From NCBI GenBank assembly GCA_020633205.1, contig JACKEB010000019.1, positions 62,001 through 126,000 on the forward strand: DNA of 64,000 nucleotides, given 5' to 3'. The stretch is from Polyangiaceae bacterium. Its GTDB lineage: Bacteria > Myxococcota_A > Polyangia > Polyangiales > Polyangiaceae. The notes under the pieces were generated by a model. The model saw only the letters and a program-made list of their open reading frames with translations. It was not told the origin of the DNA and did not search any database. Below, one piece after another: positions 52,238 through 61,252 of this stretch. Positions within the stretch are counted from its first letter, which is position 1. Every line of letters starts with the position of its first letter. The position numbers and the translations under genes were made by a program.

Positions 52238-53647
52238 TCACGCTCTCTTGCGCAAACACGCGAGGAAGTATCCGTCGGTGCCGTGCTCCCCCGGCAGCAG
52301 CCGCAGTTGAGTGCAGTCCGCGCTGAGCCAAGCAAGCTCTGACGCGTCGAAGGGCGCTGGTTCGAGCACATCACTCACCCGCTCGAGCACGCCTTCGCAC
52401 TCTTCCGGCAACACACTGCACACCGCGAAGATCAAGCGGCCCTGTGGCGCCAGCAGGCTCGCGGCCTGGCGCACGATGCTCGCTTGAAGCTCGGCCATAC
52501 GCGTGGGGTCCTCCGCGGTCAGGCGTAAGGCGATCTCCGGGCGGCGACGCAGAGTACCAGTCCCAGTGCAGGGGGCGTCGACGAGGACGCGATCGAAGGG
52601 CCCGGTTAGATCGCCAGCACCCAAGCTGAAGTCAACCGCGTGGGTCTCGATGTCCGGCAACCGCAGGCGCTTGAGCTCTTGTTTGAGCGCCTTGAGCTTG
52701 CTGCCATGAAGGTCACACGCGACCAGCGCCGAGCTTCCGTCAGCCGCGAGCTGGTCCGCGATGAGGGTCGTCTTCTGACCGCGCCCCGCGCAGGTGTCGA
52801 GCACGCGCATGCCGGGCTTCGCGCCGACGGCAAGCGCAATGACTTGCGCGCCCTCTTCCTGGACTACGAACGCGCCTTCGCCGTAGCCCTCGAGGCGCCG
52901 CGGGTCCCCCACGCTGCCTGGGCGTCGCGCCAAGGGAGACCAATTTCCCCGCGGAACCTCGCGCAGCCATTCAGGAAGTTGAGCTTCTTCGGTGCCGACG
53001 CGCACACGGATCCCAAGGGGACCAGCGCCGTCGCCCGCTGAGGGGGACACCAGTGCGCGCACCTCTTCCCCCGGCAACGCGGCTTCTAGCGCCGATTTCA
53101 GCCATGGGGGAAGCGAAGCGAGCGCAGCGTCACCCGCGTCCAGTTTGCCCTCGGCGCTCAAGCGCCGCAGCACCGCATTGACGAAACCCGCCACGCGAGG
53201 CCCGCGCGCGCGCTTGATGGCCTCCACCGCGTGATCAACCACCGCGTGAGCCGGCACTCGGTCCAACAGGAGCAGCTGGTAACCCGCCAAGAGCAACTGG
53301 CTCTTCAACACGTAGTCCTTCGGGTCGAGCTTCTTTGCGAGGCGTGCGATGCGCGCCTCGAGAGCCGCCCGAGTGCGCAGGGAGCCATATACGAGCTCCG
53401 TGGCAAGGGCCCGATCGCGAGGCCCCAGCTCCTCCGAGCGTGCGAGCTCCGCATCGAGCGCCGCAGACGCGAACGCCGAGTCCTTCAGCACGCGCTCCAA
53501 CACCCGAGCGGCCACGTCACGGGCGCTCGGCAGCCTACGCTGCGCGCCGCGCGGCGCAGCACTACCTCGCGGCGCAGTATTGCCTCCCGGCGCTTTATTA
53601 CCGCGCGGTAACTTATCGCCAGCCGCAGGTTTTCCCGACTTGCCCAA
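52238..53647 (-). CDS. rsmB: RsmB, 16S rRNA (cytosine-967-C5)-methyltransferase
   Basis: 469 aa. NusB-like helical domain (~40-170) and SAM-dependent methyltransferase domain (~260-469). Motif DTCAGRGQK, then DAPCTGTG with one catalytic Cys, and VCSVLPEE with the second. The N-terminal ~38 residues are a KLPRGNKAPGGN-type Pro-Arg-Gly repeat encoded by copies of the dispersed palindrome. A start downstream of this is possible. 1-nt gap to the site-2 protease gene. Confidence 0.88.
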   Translation of the reverse strand: MGKSGKPAAGDKLPRGNKAPGGNTAPRGSAAPRGAQRRLPSARDVAARVLERVLKDSAFASAALDAELARSEELGPRDRALATELVYGSLRTRAALEARIARLAKKLDPKDYVLKSQLLLAGYQLLLLDRVPAHAVVDHAVEAIKRARGPRVAGFVNAVLRRLSAEGKLDAGDAALASLPPWLKSALEAALPGEEVRALVSPSAGDGAGPLGIRVRVGTEEAQLPEWLREVPRGNWSPLARRPGSVGDPRRLEGYGEGAFVVQEEGAQVIALAVGAKPGMRVLDTCAGRGQKTTLIADQLAADGSSALVACDLHGSKLKALKQELKRLRLPDIETHAVDFSLGAGDLTGPFDRVLVDAPCTGTGTLRRRPEIALRLTAEDPTRMAELQASIVRQAASLLAPQGRLIFAVCSVLPEECEGVLERVSDVLEPAPFDASELAWLSADCTQLRLLPGEHGTDGYFLACLRKRA

Positions 53648-53648
53648 G

Positions 53649-55325
53649 CTAACCTACCAACTCTTTCACGTGCCCAGCGATCACGTCCCAACGCTTCTCT
53701 ACGTCGTTCTTGAACGCGACTGCAAGCAAGAGCAAGAGCACCCCCATGCCGAAAATGTGAGCCACCTCGCGGACGCGTAGCGGCACCGGCTTGCGCATGA
53801 TGCCTTCCAGGGTGAAGAACAGTAGGTGGCCACCGTCGAGCACCGGGATCGGCAGCAGGTTGATCAACCCCAAGTTGATGCTCAAGAAAGCCATCACCCA
53901 GATGAAGTAGTCGGTGCCCTTGCGGCGCTCTTGGCCTGCGACTTCGTAGATCGTGATCGGTCCTGACAGGCTCTTGAAGCTGATGCGTCCCTGAACCAAG
54001 CGCACCATCGCCACCACCGTGAAACGGGCGACCTTCACCGTCTCATCGACCGCCTTGCTGAAGGCGTATTGGATGGGCCGTGGATGCTCCACCCGATCTT
54101 CAGGTGAGTAAGGGGTCCAGTGCTTCACGCGCAACACGTAGCGCGCGAACGTCTGCCCATGCTCGTCGGTGAAGTCCTCACGCCGCATCTGGAACGTGCC
54201 GGATGCCGCGCGACCATCACGCGCCGACAGGTACTCGATGCGGTGCGGCTGATTGGGCTGTGCGAGCACTCGCTCACGAAAGCTCGACCAGGCGGGGACC
54301 GGTTCCCCGTCCAGGCGCACGATCTTGTCGCCCGGTCTCAAGCCAGCCTTGTGCAGGTAGCTGTCCTCCGGCACGTAAGCGGCGTACAAATCCGCCGATT
54401 CGATGCCGGTCTTGCTCAGCACATCGGTTCCGTTCGGATCCGGGGTGAGGGCGACGACACCGGCTTCGTACACCGCCATATCAGCCAAGCCACCCAGCGC
54501 ATTCGGAACATCCACCGGGCGCATGTACGTGATGGGGACCGTCTGCTCGCTGGTCTCGCTGAGCGCGAGCTCGAGGTCCATGTAGCGTCGCACCGGCTTG
54601 CCCGCGACGTGGGTCACGAGGTCGAAGGTCCTTAGCCCCGCGCGATGTGCCGGTGAACCAGGTTCTGGGACGCCAATCACCGCCGCTGGAGCGCTGGGTC
54701 CTATCCCCACGGTACCGTAGCGCTCGACCATATCGAGTTCACGGCGCTCGAGGGTCTCCTCTGCGGTCACCTCGACTTCCGTGTGCTTATTGTCACGGAA
54801 AATCTTGAAGCGCAGCGGCTTGCCCGGGTTGTCGTGGATGATGCGCTTGATCTCGTCGAAGGTGCCGACCTCTTCGCCGTTGATCGCCATGATGCGATCC
54901 CCTGGCAGCAGCTTGCCTTCCGCCGCATGCCCCGGCAGCACCACGCCAACCGTCGGCGGTAGGAAGGGCCCGCTGCTCACGTAGACGGAGAAGTACAGCA
55001 GCACCGGGAACACCAGGTTCATCACCGGCCCGGCAAGTACGACGAGGATCCGCTTGTACAGCGCCAGGGACTCGAAGGTGCGCTTCCGATCCTCGGGCAA
55101 GACGATGTCGTTCTTGGTTGCCTCGAGCATGCGGACGTATCCGCCCAGCGGAATCAATCCGATGCAGTATTCGGTCTCACGCCCGCGAATTCGAAGGATC
55201 TTCGGCCCGAAACCGAGGCTGAAGGTGATCACCTTCACGCCAAAGGCCTTCGCAAATAGGAAGTGCCCCAGTTCGTGCACGAAGATCAGCGGGCTGACCA
55301 AGACGATGAGATAAACGAGATCCAT
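53649..55325 (-). CDS. rseP: RseP-type site-2 intramembrane metalloprotease
   Basis: About 558 aa from the ATG at 55325; an upstream start would only add residues before the first membrane helix. Zinc motif HELGH is at residues ~17-21 in the first helix, and the third Zn ligand is in PIPVLDGGHLLF near the C-terminus. Two to three PDZ domains lie between (~125-400), longer than E. coli RseP (450 aa). It cleaves membrane-bound regulators such as anti-sigma factors. Divergent from the thioesterase. Confidence 0.88.
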   Translation of the reverse strand: MDLVYLIVLVSPLIFVHELGHFLFAKAFGVKVITFSLGFGPKILRIRGRETEYCIGLIPLGGYVRMLEATKNDIVLPEDRKRTFESLALYKRILVVLAGPVMNLVFPVLLYFSVYVSSGPFLPPTVGVVLPGHAAEGKLLPGDRIMAINGEEVGTFDEIKRIIHDNPGKPLRFKIFRDNKHTEVEVTAEETLERRELDMVERYGTVGIGPSAPAAVIGVPEPGSPAHRAGLRTFDLVTHVAGKPVRRYMDLELALSETSEQTVPITYMRPVDVPNALGGLADMAVYEAGVVALTPDPNGTDVLSKTGIESADLYAAYVPEDSYLHKAGLRPGDKIVRLDGEPVPAWSSFRERVLAQPNQPHRIEYLSARDGRAASGTFQMRREDFTDEHGQTFARYVLRVKHWTPYSPEDRVEHPRPIQYAFSKAVDETVKVARFTVVAMVRLVQGRISFKSLSGPITIYEVAGQERRKGTDYFIWVMAFLSINLGLINLLPIPVLDGGHLLFFTLEGIMRKPVPLRVREVAHIFGMGVLLLLLAVAFKNDVEKRWDVIAGHVKELVG

Positions 55326-55396
55326 GCCTCGCGCGCGGCACGCGTAGCACAGGGTGGCTGGTGGCAAACCCAAATCCCGCATACGTTTCCGGCCCG

Positions 55397-55882
55397 ATGA
55401 GCGACAAACCCGGAAAAAGCCCGCGAGTCTCACAGGTCAGCGTGCAGCAGCTGATGCTCCCAGAGCATGCCAACGCCTGGGGGAAGGTCCACGGCGGCCT
55501 GATCATGAAGCTCGTCGACGAGTCCGGCGGGATCTGCGCCATGCGCCACGCCCAACGTCCCTGCGTGACGGTGGCCATCGACTCGATGACCTTTCAGAGC
55601 GCCGTCGAGGTGGGTGAGGTGCTGTGCTGCGAGGCGTACATCAACTTCATCAGCCGCTCAGCAATTGAAGTCACCGTGCACGTGAACGCAGAGGATCCGA
55701 TCCGCGGAGAGGTGACTCACACCAACACCGCACACCTGGTCTACGTCGCGATCGACGACGAGGGTAAGCCAACCGAGGTGCCACCGCTGCTCCTCGAGAC
55801 CGACGAGGATCACCATCGCTGGGAAGCTGGCAAGCGCCGGCAGCAAGAGCGCCTCGAGCGCCGCAAACGCCCCGACGCCTGA
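55397..55882 (+). CDS. Acyl-CoA thioesterase, hotdog fold
   Basis: About 161 aa from ATG 55397; the GTG upstream (55361) runs closer to the divergent promoter. The blocks LPEHANAWGKVHGGLIMKLV-D-E and SMTFQSAVEVGEVLCCEAYI match the acyl-CoA thioesterase family of YciA/BFIT type (N-x2-G-x2-HGG...D catalytic loop). It hydrolyses acyl-CoA thioesters in the cytoplasm. Ends in a basic helix. Confidence 0.87.
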   Translation: MSDKPGKSPRVSQVSVQQLMLPEHANAWGKVHGGLIMKLVDESGGICAMRHAQRPCVTVAIDSMTFQSAVEVGEVLCCEAYINFISRSAIEVTVHVNAEDPIRGEVTHTNTAHLVYVAIDDEGKPTEVPPLLLETDEDHHRWEAGKRRQQERLERRKRPDA

Positions 55883-55941
55883 CGCTTGCTTCGGGTTTGG
55901 GGGTGAGGGTCAGACATCCGTTACCCCACGGCAATAAAAGA

Positions 55942-56385
55942 CTACGGACACTTCGACGCACAAAGCGACGTCTGGAAACACTCAGGGTCGGCGAGACAGG
56001 CCGTCAGCGCATCGCAACACAGGTCCTTCACGCAGGCGTTGCAGGTCGGTCGGGGGTCAAAAACGCCAAGAGTCGTGCAGCTGGGCTCAGTATTTCCGGA
56101 AGCGCCGTCCGTGCATGCCTCCGTGCATTGCCCCTCTGGCGCGGGACCAATGCACGCGGCCATGGTCTGAAACAGCGTCCGAGCCCCGGGGTGCAGATCC
56201 ATGCACGTATTGGGACAGGCGCCCGCGTCATAGTCAGCCGCATCGCCAGCCAGCCCACCATCCCCGGGTTGCCCGGCGGAACCGCCTGCGGAGTTAGCCT
56301 CTGCTCCAGGCACGCGTTCGATCTGCAGACACCCAGAAGCGCCGAGGAAGCACAAAACCAAAGCTAGTACGGGTAAGGCTCTCAT
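55942..56385 (-). CDS. Cys-rich lipoprotein, 147 aa
   Basis: Signal with lipobox GASGC. A Gly/Ala/Asp-rich linker (~30-55) precedes a domain with about 16 Cys, spaced CNACVKDLCC and DPECFQ-like. Such Cys-rich domains are frequent in myxobacterial lipoproteins. Its stop is 4 nt from the TonB receptor gene start direction, so it may be in the same operon, downstream. Confidence 0.6.
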   Translation of the reverse strand: MRALPVLALVLCFLGASGCLQIERVPGAEANSAGGSAGQPGDGGLAGDAADYDAGACPNTCMDLHPGARTLFQTMAACIGPAPEGQCTEACTDGASGNTEPSCTTLGVFDPRPTCNACVKDLCCDALTACLADPECFQTSLCASKCP

Positions 56386-56389
56386 CTCG

Positions 56390-58543
56390 TCACCAAGGCA
56401 GGTTGTAGTCGAGGCCGACGCCCGTACGGAACGTCTCCAGGGGCAGCACGACAGGATCAGGGTTTGCGGCGGTGCGCGAGTTCACCGGGCTCACGGTGAT
56501 GGGCGCCTCATCCCCGATCGCGCCTTGGACGTACGCGCGGTAGTTCAGGCCGCTCACACCAGGCATCGCGCCGCTCAGGGCCAAGCGCCCCACCAGTCGA
56601 GGGCGCCCTTCCGGTCGCTCTGGGTAAGTCTCTTCGGCGACGCCGAACACGGGGGAGGCCGCCACGTAGTGTCCCGCGACGCCGACGGTCGGCAGCTCGT
56701 CACCGAACGCGTAGCTGACGTTGGCGTTGCCGAAGATCTCCGGCGAAGCAGGCAGCGACTTTCTGTCACTCGAGGCGCCGGTGAGCTGCCGTGTGTGGGA
56801 GAACGTCGCGCTCGCCCCATAGCGCAGCGCTCCTGAAGCCAGCGAACCGTCGAACGCCGCGACCAGCCCGTAGCCGTCGATCTCGGCGTCGTTCCGGTAC
56901 TGGAGCGCTGTCGGCGCAAACGGCAGGAGCCGCCCATCTGCCTTGGCGGCCGCCTCATCCGCTGCGCTGGGACGACTCAGGCGTACGAAGTTCTCCCACT
57001 GAGAGCGAAACACGTTGAGCACCAAGCGCTGGGTCCCAAAGCGTTGCTCGTAGCTTGCTTCCACGGAGGTGACCGTCTCCGCCTCGAGATCATCCGCGCG
57101 GATTGCGTACAACGGGTGCTCGAACGCTCGCTCCGAGGTGTTGGGCGCACGGAAGGCTCGGCTGTAGACAGCTTTCAGCGTCGCACCGGGCCAGCTGGCG
57201 AAGGCCACAGCAAAGCGCGGGGAGACGGCCGGGTCGAAGTTCGGCGCCGTGTCGAAGCGTGCGCCACCATTGACGGACCAGGCCTCCCCTAGCTCGACTT
57301 CGTGTTGCGCGTAGACACCGAGGGTCTGCTCGAACTCGTCGTAGTAGGCCAGGGTCCCTGGGTTCGACTGACTGTCGTGATCCACGGTGTCGACTGAGAA
57401 GCCCACCTGACGCGCTCGCACGTCAGTGCCGACCAAGGTCTTCAAGCTGCCGTCACCCAGCCAATCGAACCGCGCCTGAAGCTCAGTCCCCGCGGAAATG
57501 GCTCGTCCCTTGATTGCGGTATCGCAGCCGGAGATCTGTCCAGGCAAGCAGTACTGGGGGAAGCTGCTGCGCTGGTCGTACTGTTCATCAGTGGAGTCAC
57601 CGAAGAGGCGAACCCCCAACTCCACGCGGCTGCTCACTGCGTGCCGGTAGCTCGCGTCGAGAGAGAGCCAGCGATCTCGATCGCCTTGCTCTGGGTTGTC
57701 GAAGTCAGTAAGCACGAGCGGGTGGTTGCGATCGTTCATGCCGCTGCGCAGCGTGAAGCGGAAGCGACCGATATCGAGCTTGCCGTAGGCGCTGGCGCCG
57801 GTGAACTCGTTGTGCTCCCAGGTGCCACCCCAGAGGATCGGCTGACCGTTGACCGCGTCGAGACCGGCGTTGACCCGCGGCAAGTCAATGGGTTCGTGGA
57901 ATCGATAGCCCTCCACCTGAAGCGTGAACGAGGCATCGTCGCCGAACAGCTTGAGCTTGCGACCGACCCCCAACGTTCCACGGTAGAACGAAAACGGTTC
58001 ACTCTCCGCCCCCACGAAAAACCCGTTGTGGTCCTCCGCGCGCTTGGTCACCACGTTGATCACCGCCAGCATGGCGCTACTGCCATACAGCACCGAGCCC
58101 GGGCCCAGGATCACCTCGATGTGATCAACGAGCTCAATCGGTACGCCAATCGCGCGGTCCAGCCGCCCAAAACCAGAAACTTGTTCGTTCGTGGTGTGAC
58201 CATCGACCAGGATCAGGACGTGTTTGTTTCCATCGGAGTGAATCAACACTCCGCGGGCTCCGAAGTCGCTTTGCGCACCGGTCTCGTTGGCTGTCGCACC
58301 TACCGCGAGGAAACGAATCGCTTCATCGATCGTGCGGATCCCGTAGCGCTCGAGCTGCTCCGCCGTGATCGTGATGCTGGTCGCAGGAGCCGCTCGTGCA
58401 GTCTGGGACGACTGGGATGCGCTGGTCACGACCTTTTCCTCCAGCAGGCCTTCGAGGTCGCTCAGTTCTTCCGCTCTTGCTCTTGGCGAACTCAACAAGA
58501 GGAGTGCAAACGCGCTGCCGGCGAAATGCGCAAAGCGGCTCAT
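56390..58543 (-). CDS. TonB-dependent outer-membrane receptor, 717 aa
   Basis: Signal peptide ~1-24. Plug domain ~38-175: SITITAEQLERYGIRTIDEA, FGARGVLIHSDGN, LILVDGHTTNE, ELVDHIEVILGPGSVLYGSSA with the classic R-x-x-GP-G-S-x-L-YG block. Beta-barrel to the C-terminus, ending in a Phe/Trp-type residue (NLPW). Substrate unknown. It starts inside the stop of the YfiR-like gene (ATGA), so the two form a transcription and translation unit. Confidence 0.9.
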   Translation of the reverse strand: MSRFAHFAGSAFALLLLSSPRARAEELSDLEGLLEEKVVTSASQSSQTARAAPATSITITAEQLERYGIRTIDEAIRFLAVGATANETGAQSDFGARGVLIHSDGNKHVLILVDGHTTNEQVSGFGRLDRAIGVPIELVDHIEVILGPGSVLYGSSAMLAVINVVTKRAEDHNGFFVGAESEPFSFYRGTLGVGRKLKLFGDDASFTLQVEGYRFHEPIDLPRVNAGLDAVNGQPILWGGTWEHNEFTGASAYGKLDIGRFRFTLRSGMNDRNHPLVLTDFDNPEQGDRDRWLSLDASYRHAVSSRVELGVRLFGDSTDEQYDQRSSFPQYCLPGQISGCDTAIKGRAISAGTELQARFDWLGDGSLKTLVGTDVRARQVGFSVDTVDHDSQSNPGTLAYYDEFEQTLGVYAQHEVELGEAWSVNGGARFDTAPNFDPAVSPRFAVAFASWPGATLKAVYSRAFRAPNTSERAFEHPLYAIRADDLEAETVTSVEASYEQRFGTQRLVLNVFRSQWENFVRLSRPSAADEAAAKADGRLLPFAPTALQYRNDAEIDGYGLVAAFDGSLASGALRYGASATFSHTRQLTGASSDRKSLPASPEIFGNANVSYAFGDELPTVGVAGHYVAASPVFGVAEETYPERPEGRPRLVGRLALSGAMPGVSGLNYRAYVQGAIGDEAPITVSPVNSRTAANPDPVVLPLETFRTGVGLDYNLPW

Positions 58544-59130
58544 CGGTACACCTTCATGAGCTTGAGCACCTTCGTCTCGAAGGCGACGTTCTGACGTTTG
58601 GACTGGGGAAGGTCGAGTAGCATCTTGGGCTTGCTCGACACGAGGTCAAAGCCCAACACGAGACCAGGAACGTCGGACGCAACACTAGCTACCGAGAGTA
58701 CGTCGCTCCCATCCAGCTCCGAAGCGACGTCCTTCAGCACGCCGCGCAAGCCCGGCGCAAAGTAGACGATGGCAATCCGCTCATTCACGACAATCGACCG
58801 CAACTCGCTGGCCTTTTCGAAGTCGTGGACTCGCACCCGGATGGGATGCCCAGCTATGTCATCAAGCTTCCCCAGCTCTCGCGCCATCTCGCCGCTGGTT
58901 CGCTTGGAGAGGGCATCCTCCGAGCGCCGTACCACGAGCACCTCCACCCGATCATCGATGCGCGCCTTGAAGTGACGATCGTAGGGGGCGACCTTCGCGA
59001 GCAGCTTCACCTGCAAGTCGATGGGAACACGAATCGACTGGGCGAGCGCCCAGCGCGGAGCGCACAAAGCGAGGCCGGCCAAGACACCTTGGCTCAGCAG
59101 CCGCCTCCTGGAGATCCCCACAACCCTCAC
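58540..59130 (-). CDS. YfiR-like (DUF4154) periplasmic protein, Tat-type signal
   Basis: 196 aa from a GTG start (59130; another GTG at 59121). The N-terminus ISRRRLLSQG...ALAQ contains a twin-Arg motif. The mature part has the DUF4154 pattern: LLAKVAPYDRHF, ...IAIVYFAPGL...DVLSVASVA...LGFDLV, final LKLMKVYR helix. YfiR proteins regulate diguanylate cyclase/adhesion systems, and DUF4154 proteins often pair with TonB receptors. No GGDEF partner is nearby. Coupled to the TonB receptor gene. Confidence 0.75.
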   Translation of the reverse strand: MRVVGISRRRLLSQGVLAGLALCAPRWALAQSIRVPIDLQVKLLAKVAPYDRHFKARIDDRVEVLVVRRSEDALSKRTSGEMARELGKLDDIAGHPIRVRVHDFEKASELRSIVVNERIAIVYFAPGLRGVLKDVASELDGSDVLSVASVASDVPGLVLGFDLVSSKPKMLLDLPQSKRQNVAFETKVLKLMKVYR

Positions 59131-59308
59131 CTCGCTCCAAGTGAGTGGCAGGTCCGAACGCAGATCATTGAACCCGGCAGTACGACGTGGCGAGGCAGAG
59201 CTTTAGTCTAGGGGGCGAAGCGATGACCGAGCGCTGCCCTACGCGAGCGGGCAGGTGCGCCAACAGCTTGACGCACACAACCGCCCACGTCGTAGCAACA
59301 GGTGCGTT

Positions 59309-60730
59309 CTAGGCAGCGCGCAGCTGATTTTCCCCAAGCAGCGCAGCAATACACGGGAGCACTGCGCGTTCTAGCGCAGCGCGACGCAAGCCAAGCTGTT
59401 GCGTTGGGGAAACGCGACCGTACGCGGCGAGGTCCTCCGTAGAGGTACCAAGTTGAACGCCGTTTGCAGAGTCCTCGAGCCGACGGAGCTGCAACCGCGT
59501 CTCGTCTTGCATCCGGTGTAGGAGGACGGAGCGCGCTTCGGGCTCGAGCTCCGCGAGCACCCAAGCCACGACTCTCCAGGCGAGCTCCGCGTGACGGGAT
59601 TCGTCCGCCGCAATGCCGCTCAGCACCTGCTTCGTCTCCCCATCCTGCGCGAGCTCCGCCCCCGCTTCTGCGATCAACGCAGCCATACTCTCGCCCAGGC
59701 AGCCTTCGACGAAGGTGCACCAAGCGAAATCCGTGAGCCCCCGCTTCGAGAGCGCACCGTCGAGCGAGAGCGGTCCCGGACCGAGCTTCACGCCGGCAAA
59801 CCTAGATGCCATACGGAAACACAACTCAGCATGACGCTGTTCGTCCAACCCGGCGATCTGGGAGTCGCGGACCAGGTCACTCGGAGCCCCGAACGCCATC
59901 AGTTCGAGCGTCAGACGGGCGAACGCCGCCACGGAAGCGTGCTCCATCTGTGCGTCGTCGATCCAGTGTTGCACCAGCCGGGCGGCCACACCCAAAGGCA
60001 CGCCAGCGGCGCAAGGCTCACCCTCACCAATCCAGTCTCCGCGCGGAACGACCGGAGCTACCCTTGCTTCGTCACTCACAACGAATGGCCGTCCGCCGCC
60101 ACACGCGTACATCGACTGGTAGCAGCAGCTGCCGTTGAACGGCGCCGCGTCGGGCCAGTAGTCAATCCAGTTATCCTGGCAGAAATTCGGTGTACGGGTC
60201 GTGTCGAGCCAGTCGGGGCAACCGTTCTCGTCCAGAGTGGCGCCGTCCCCGCCTGGCACCACCGAGGGGTCCCAGCAGGTAACCCAAGTGCCACAGAAGT
60301 CGCATACGACCTCTCCCTCGACGCTGAAGGCCGGAGTACCACCAGCGCCAGCTGCGCCGCCAAAGCTCGAGCCCCCTTGGCCGCCCTGCGCGGTACCTGC
60401 TTGGCCGCCTTGCGCGGTACCTGCTTGGCCACCTTGGGCGGTGCCCGCTTGGCCGCCTTGCGCAGTACCTGCTTGGCCGCCTTGCGCGGTACCAGCCTGG
60501 CCACCTTGCGTCGATCCGCCCTGCGTCGATCCACCCTGGCCGCCGGAGGCGCCAGAACCGGCTGAACCGCCGACACCACCAGTGCCCCCAGTTCCCAAGT
60601 CCCCCATCGCTTCGCCGCCGCAGCCCACCAGGCCGGCTGCAACCAAAAGCGCGAGACATCGCCCTTGCAGGCGCCCGCTCTGCACCCACGCCCAGTCATT
60701 CAACGCCTGATCCCGCTTCAAGTCCGTCAT
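59309..60730 (-). CDS. Ferritin-like-domain lipoprotein with TAQGGQAG repeats, ~473 aa
   Basis: Start chosen at ATG 60730, giving a signal that ends in GLVGC. Residues ~40-120 are Gly/Gln/Thr-Ala repeats. A Cys-rich stretch (~135-210, CDFCGTWVTCWD) precedes a ferritin-like four-helix domain (~250-440): QMEHASVAAF, DEQRHAELCF, then GCLGES and DESRHAELAW carry Glu and His pairs for a di-metal site. Ferritin-like proteins of this type in secreted lipoproteins are known in myxobacteria; function unclear. Confidence 0.7.
   Translation of the reverse strand: MTDLKRDQALNDWAWVQSGRLQGRCLALLVAAGLVGCGGEAMGDLGTGGTGGVGGSAGSGASGGQGGSTQGGSTQGGQAGTAQGGQAGTAQGGQAGTAQGGQAGTAQGGQAGTAQGGQGGSSFGGAAGAGGTPAFSVEGEVVCDFCGTWVTCWDPSVVPGGDGATLDENGCPDWLDTTRTPNFCQDNWIDYWPDAAPFNGSCCYQSMYACGGGRPFVVSDEARVAPVVPRGDWIGEGEPCAAGVPLGVAARLVQHWIDDAQMEHASVAAFARLTLELMAFGAPSDLVRDSQIAGLDEQRHAELCFRMASRFAGVKLGPGPLSLDGALSKRGLTDFAWCTFVEGCLGESMAALIAEAGAELAQDGETKQVLSGIAADESRHAELAWRVVAWVLAELEPEARSVLLHRMQDETRLQLRRLEDSANGVQLGTSTEDLAAYGRVSPTQQLGLRRAALERAVLPCIAALLGENQLRAA
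60377..60496. repeat. 24-bp tandem repeat inside the ferritin-like gene
   Basis: Five 24-bp units start at 60377, 60401, 60425, 60449 and 60473, encoding TAQGGQAG-type octapeptides on the minus strand. Confidence 0.9.
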
Positions 60731-60867
60731 AAGCACCCTCCGATGCTCCCACTCTGACGGGATCCACGTCTCCTGACCATCTGAATGATCCGAACGAATC
60801 GTGCAAACGATTCGCACGACGCGCCGCCGCGGAGGTGCGCCAGCCCCTTCGTGGTTAGCCTGCCCCG

Positions 60868-61209
60868 ATGCGCCCGGATCTGAAGGTCATCCTCGAACGG
60901 CTACTGAGCGAGAGCGAGGGTCAAGCGCTGGTCCCCCTCGACGCGATTGGCGAAGCCGTAGGTGCCATGAACATCACCCACGCGGAAATCGAAGCCTTAA
61001 TTGACGCCCTCGAAAGCGCGGGGCGCCAGGTGGACACTCGGGAAACCGGCAGCGCGGTAGTCCAATTGCGAGCAGTATTGGTGGCCGCCCGCGAGCTGAA
61101 GGCGAGCGGACACGAGCGGCCAACCGTCGAACGCATCGCTGAGCACAGCGGCTTGAGTCGACAGGCAGTCGGGCAGGCACTGGCGCTAGCCCGCGTGATG
61201 CAGCGCTAG
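60868..61209 (+). CDS. Small HTH-like protein, 113 aa
   Basis: N-terminal ~60 residues (LVPLDAIGEAVGAMNITHAE and following) look like a sigma-70 region 1.1-type helical module. The C-terminal ~30 residues RPTVERIAEHSGLSRQAVGQ form a helix-turn-helix-like pattern. No full sigma factor is present. It may be a stand-alone regulator. Assignment is tentative. Confidence 0.5.
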   Translation: MRPDLKVILERLLSESEGQALVPLDAIGEAVGAMNITHAEIEALIDALESAGRQVDTRETGSAVVQLRAVLVAARELKASGHERPTVERIAEHSGLSRQAVGQALALARVMQR

Positions 61210-61252
61210 CATGCGGCCGGCCTAGCGCAGTCCGGTACCATCGAGCACTTCG

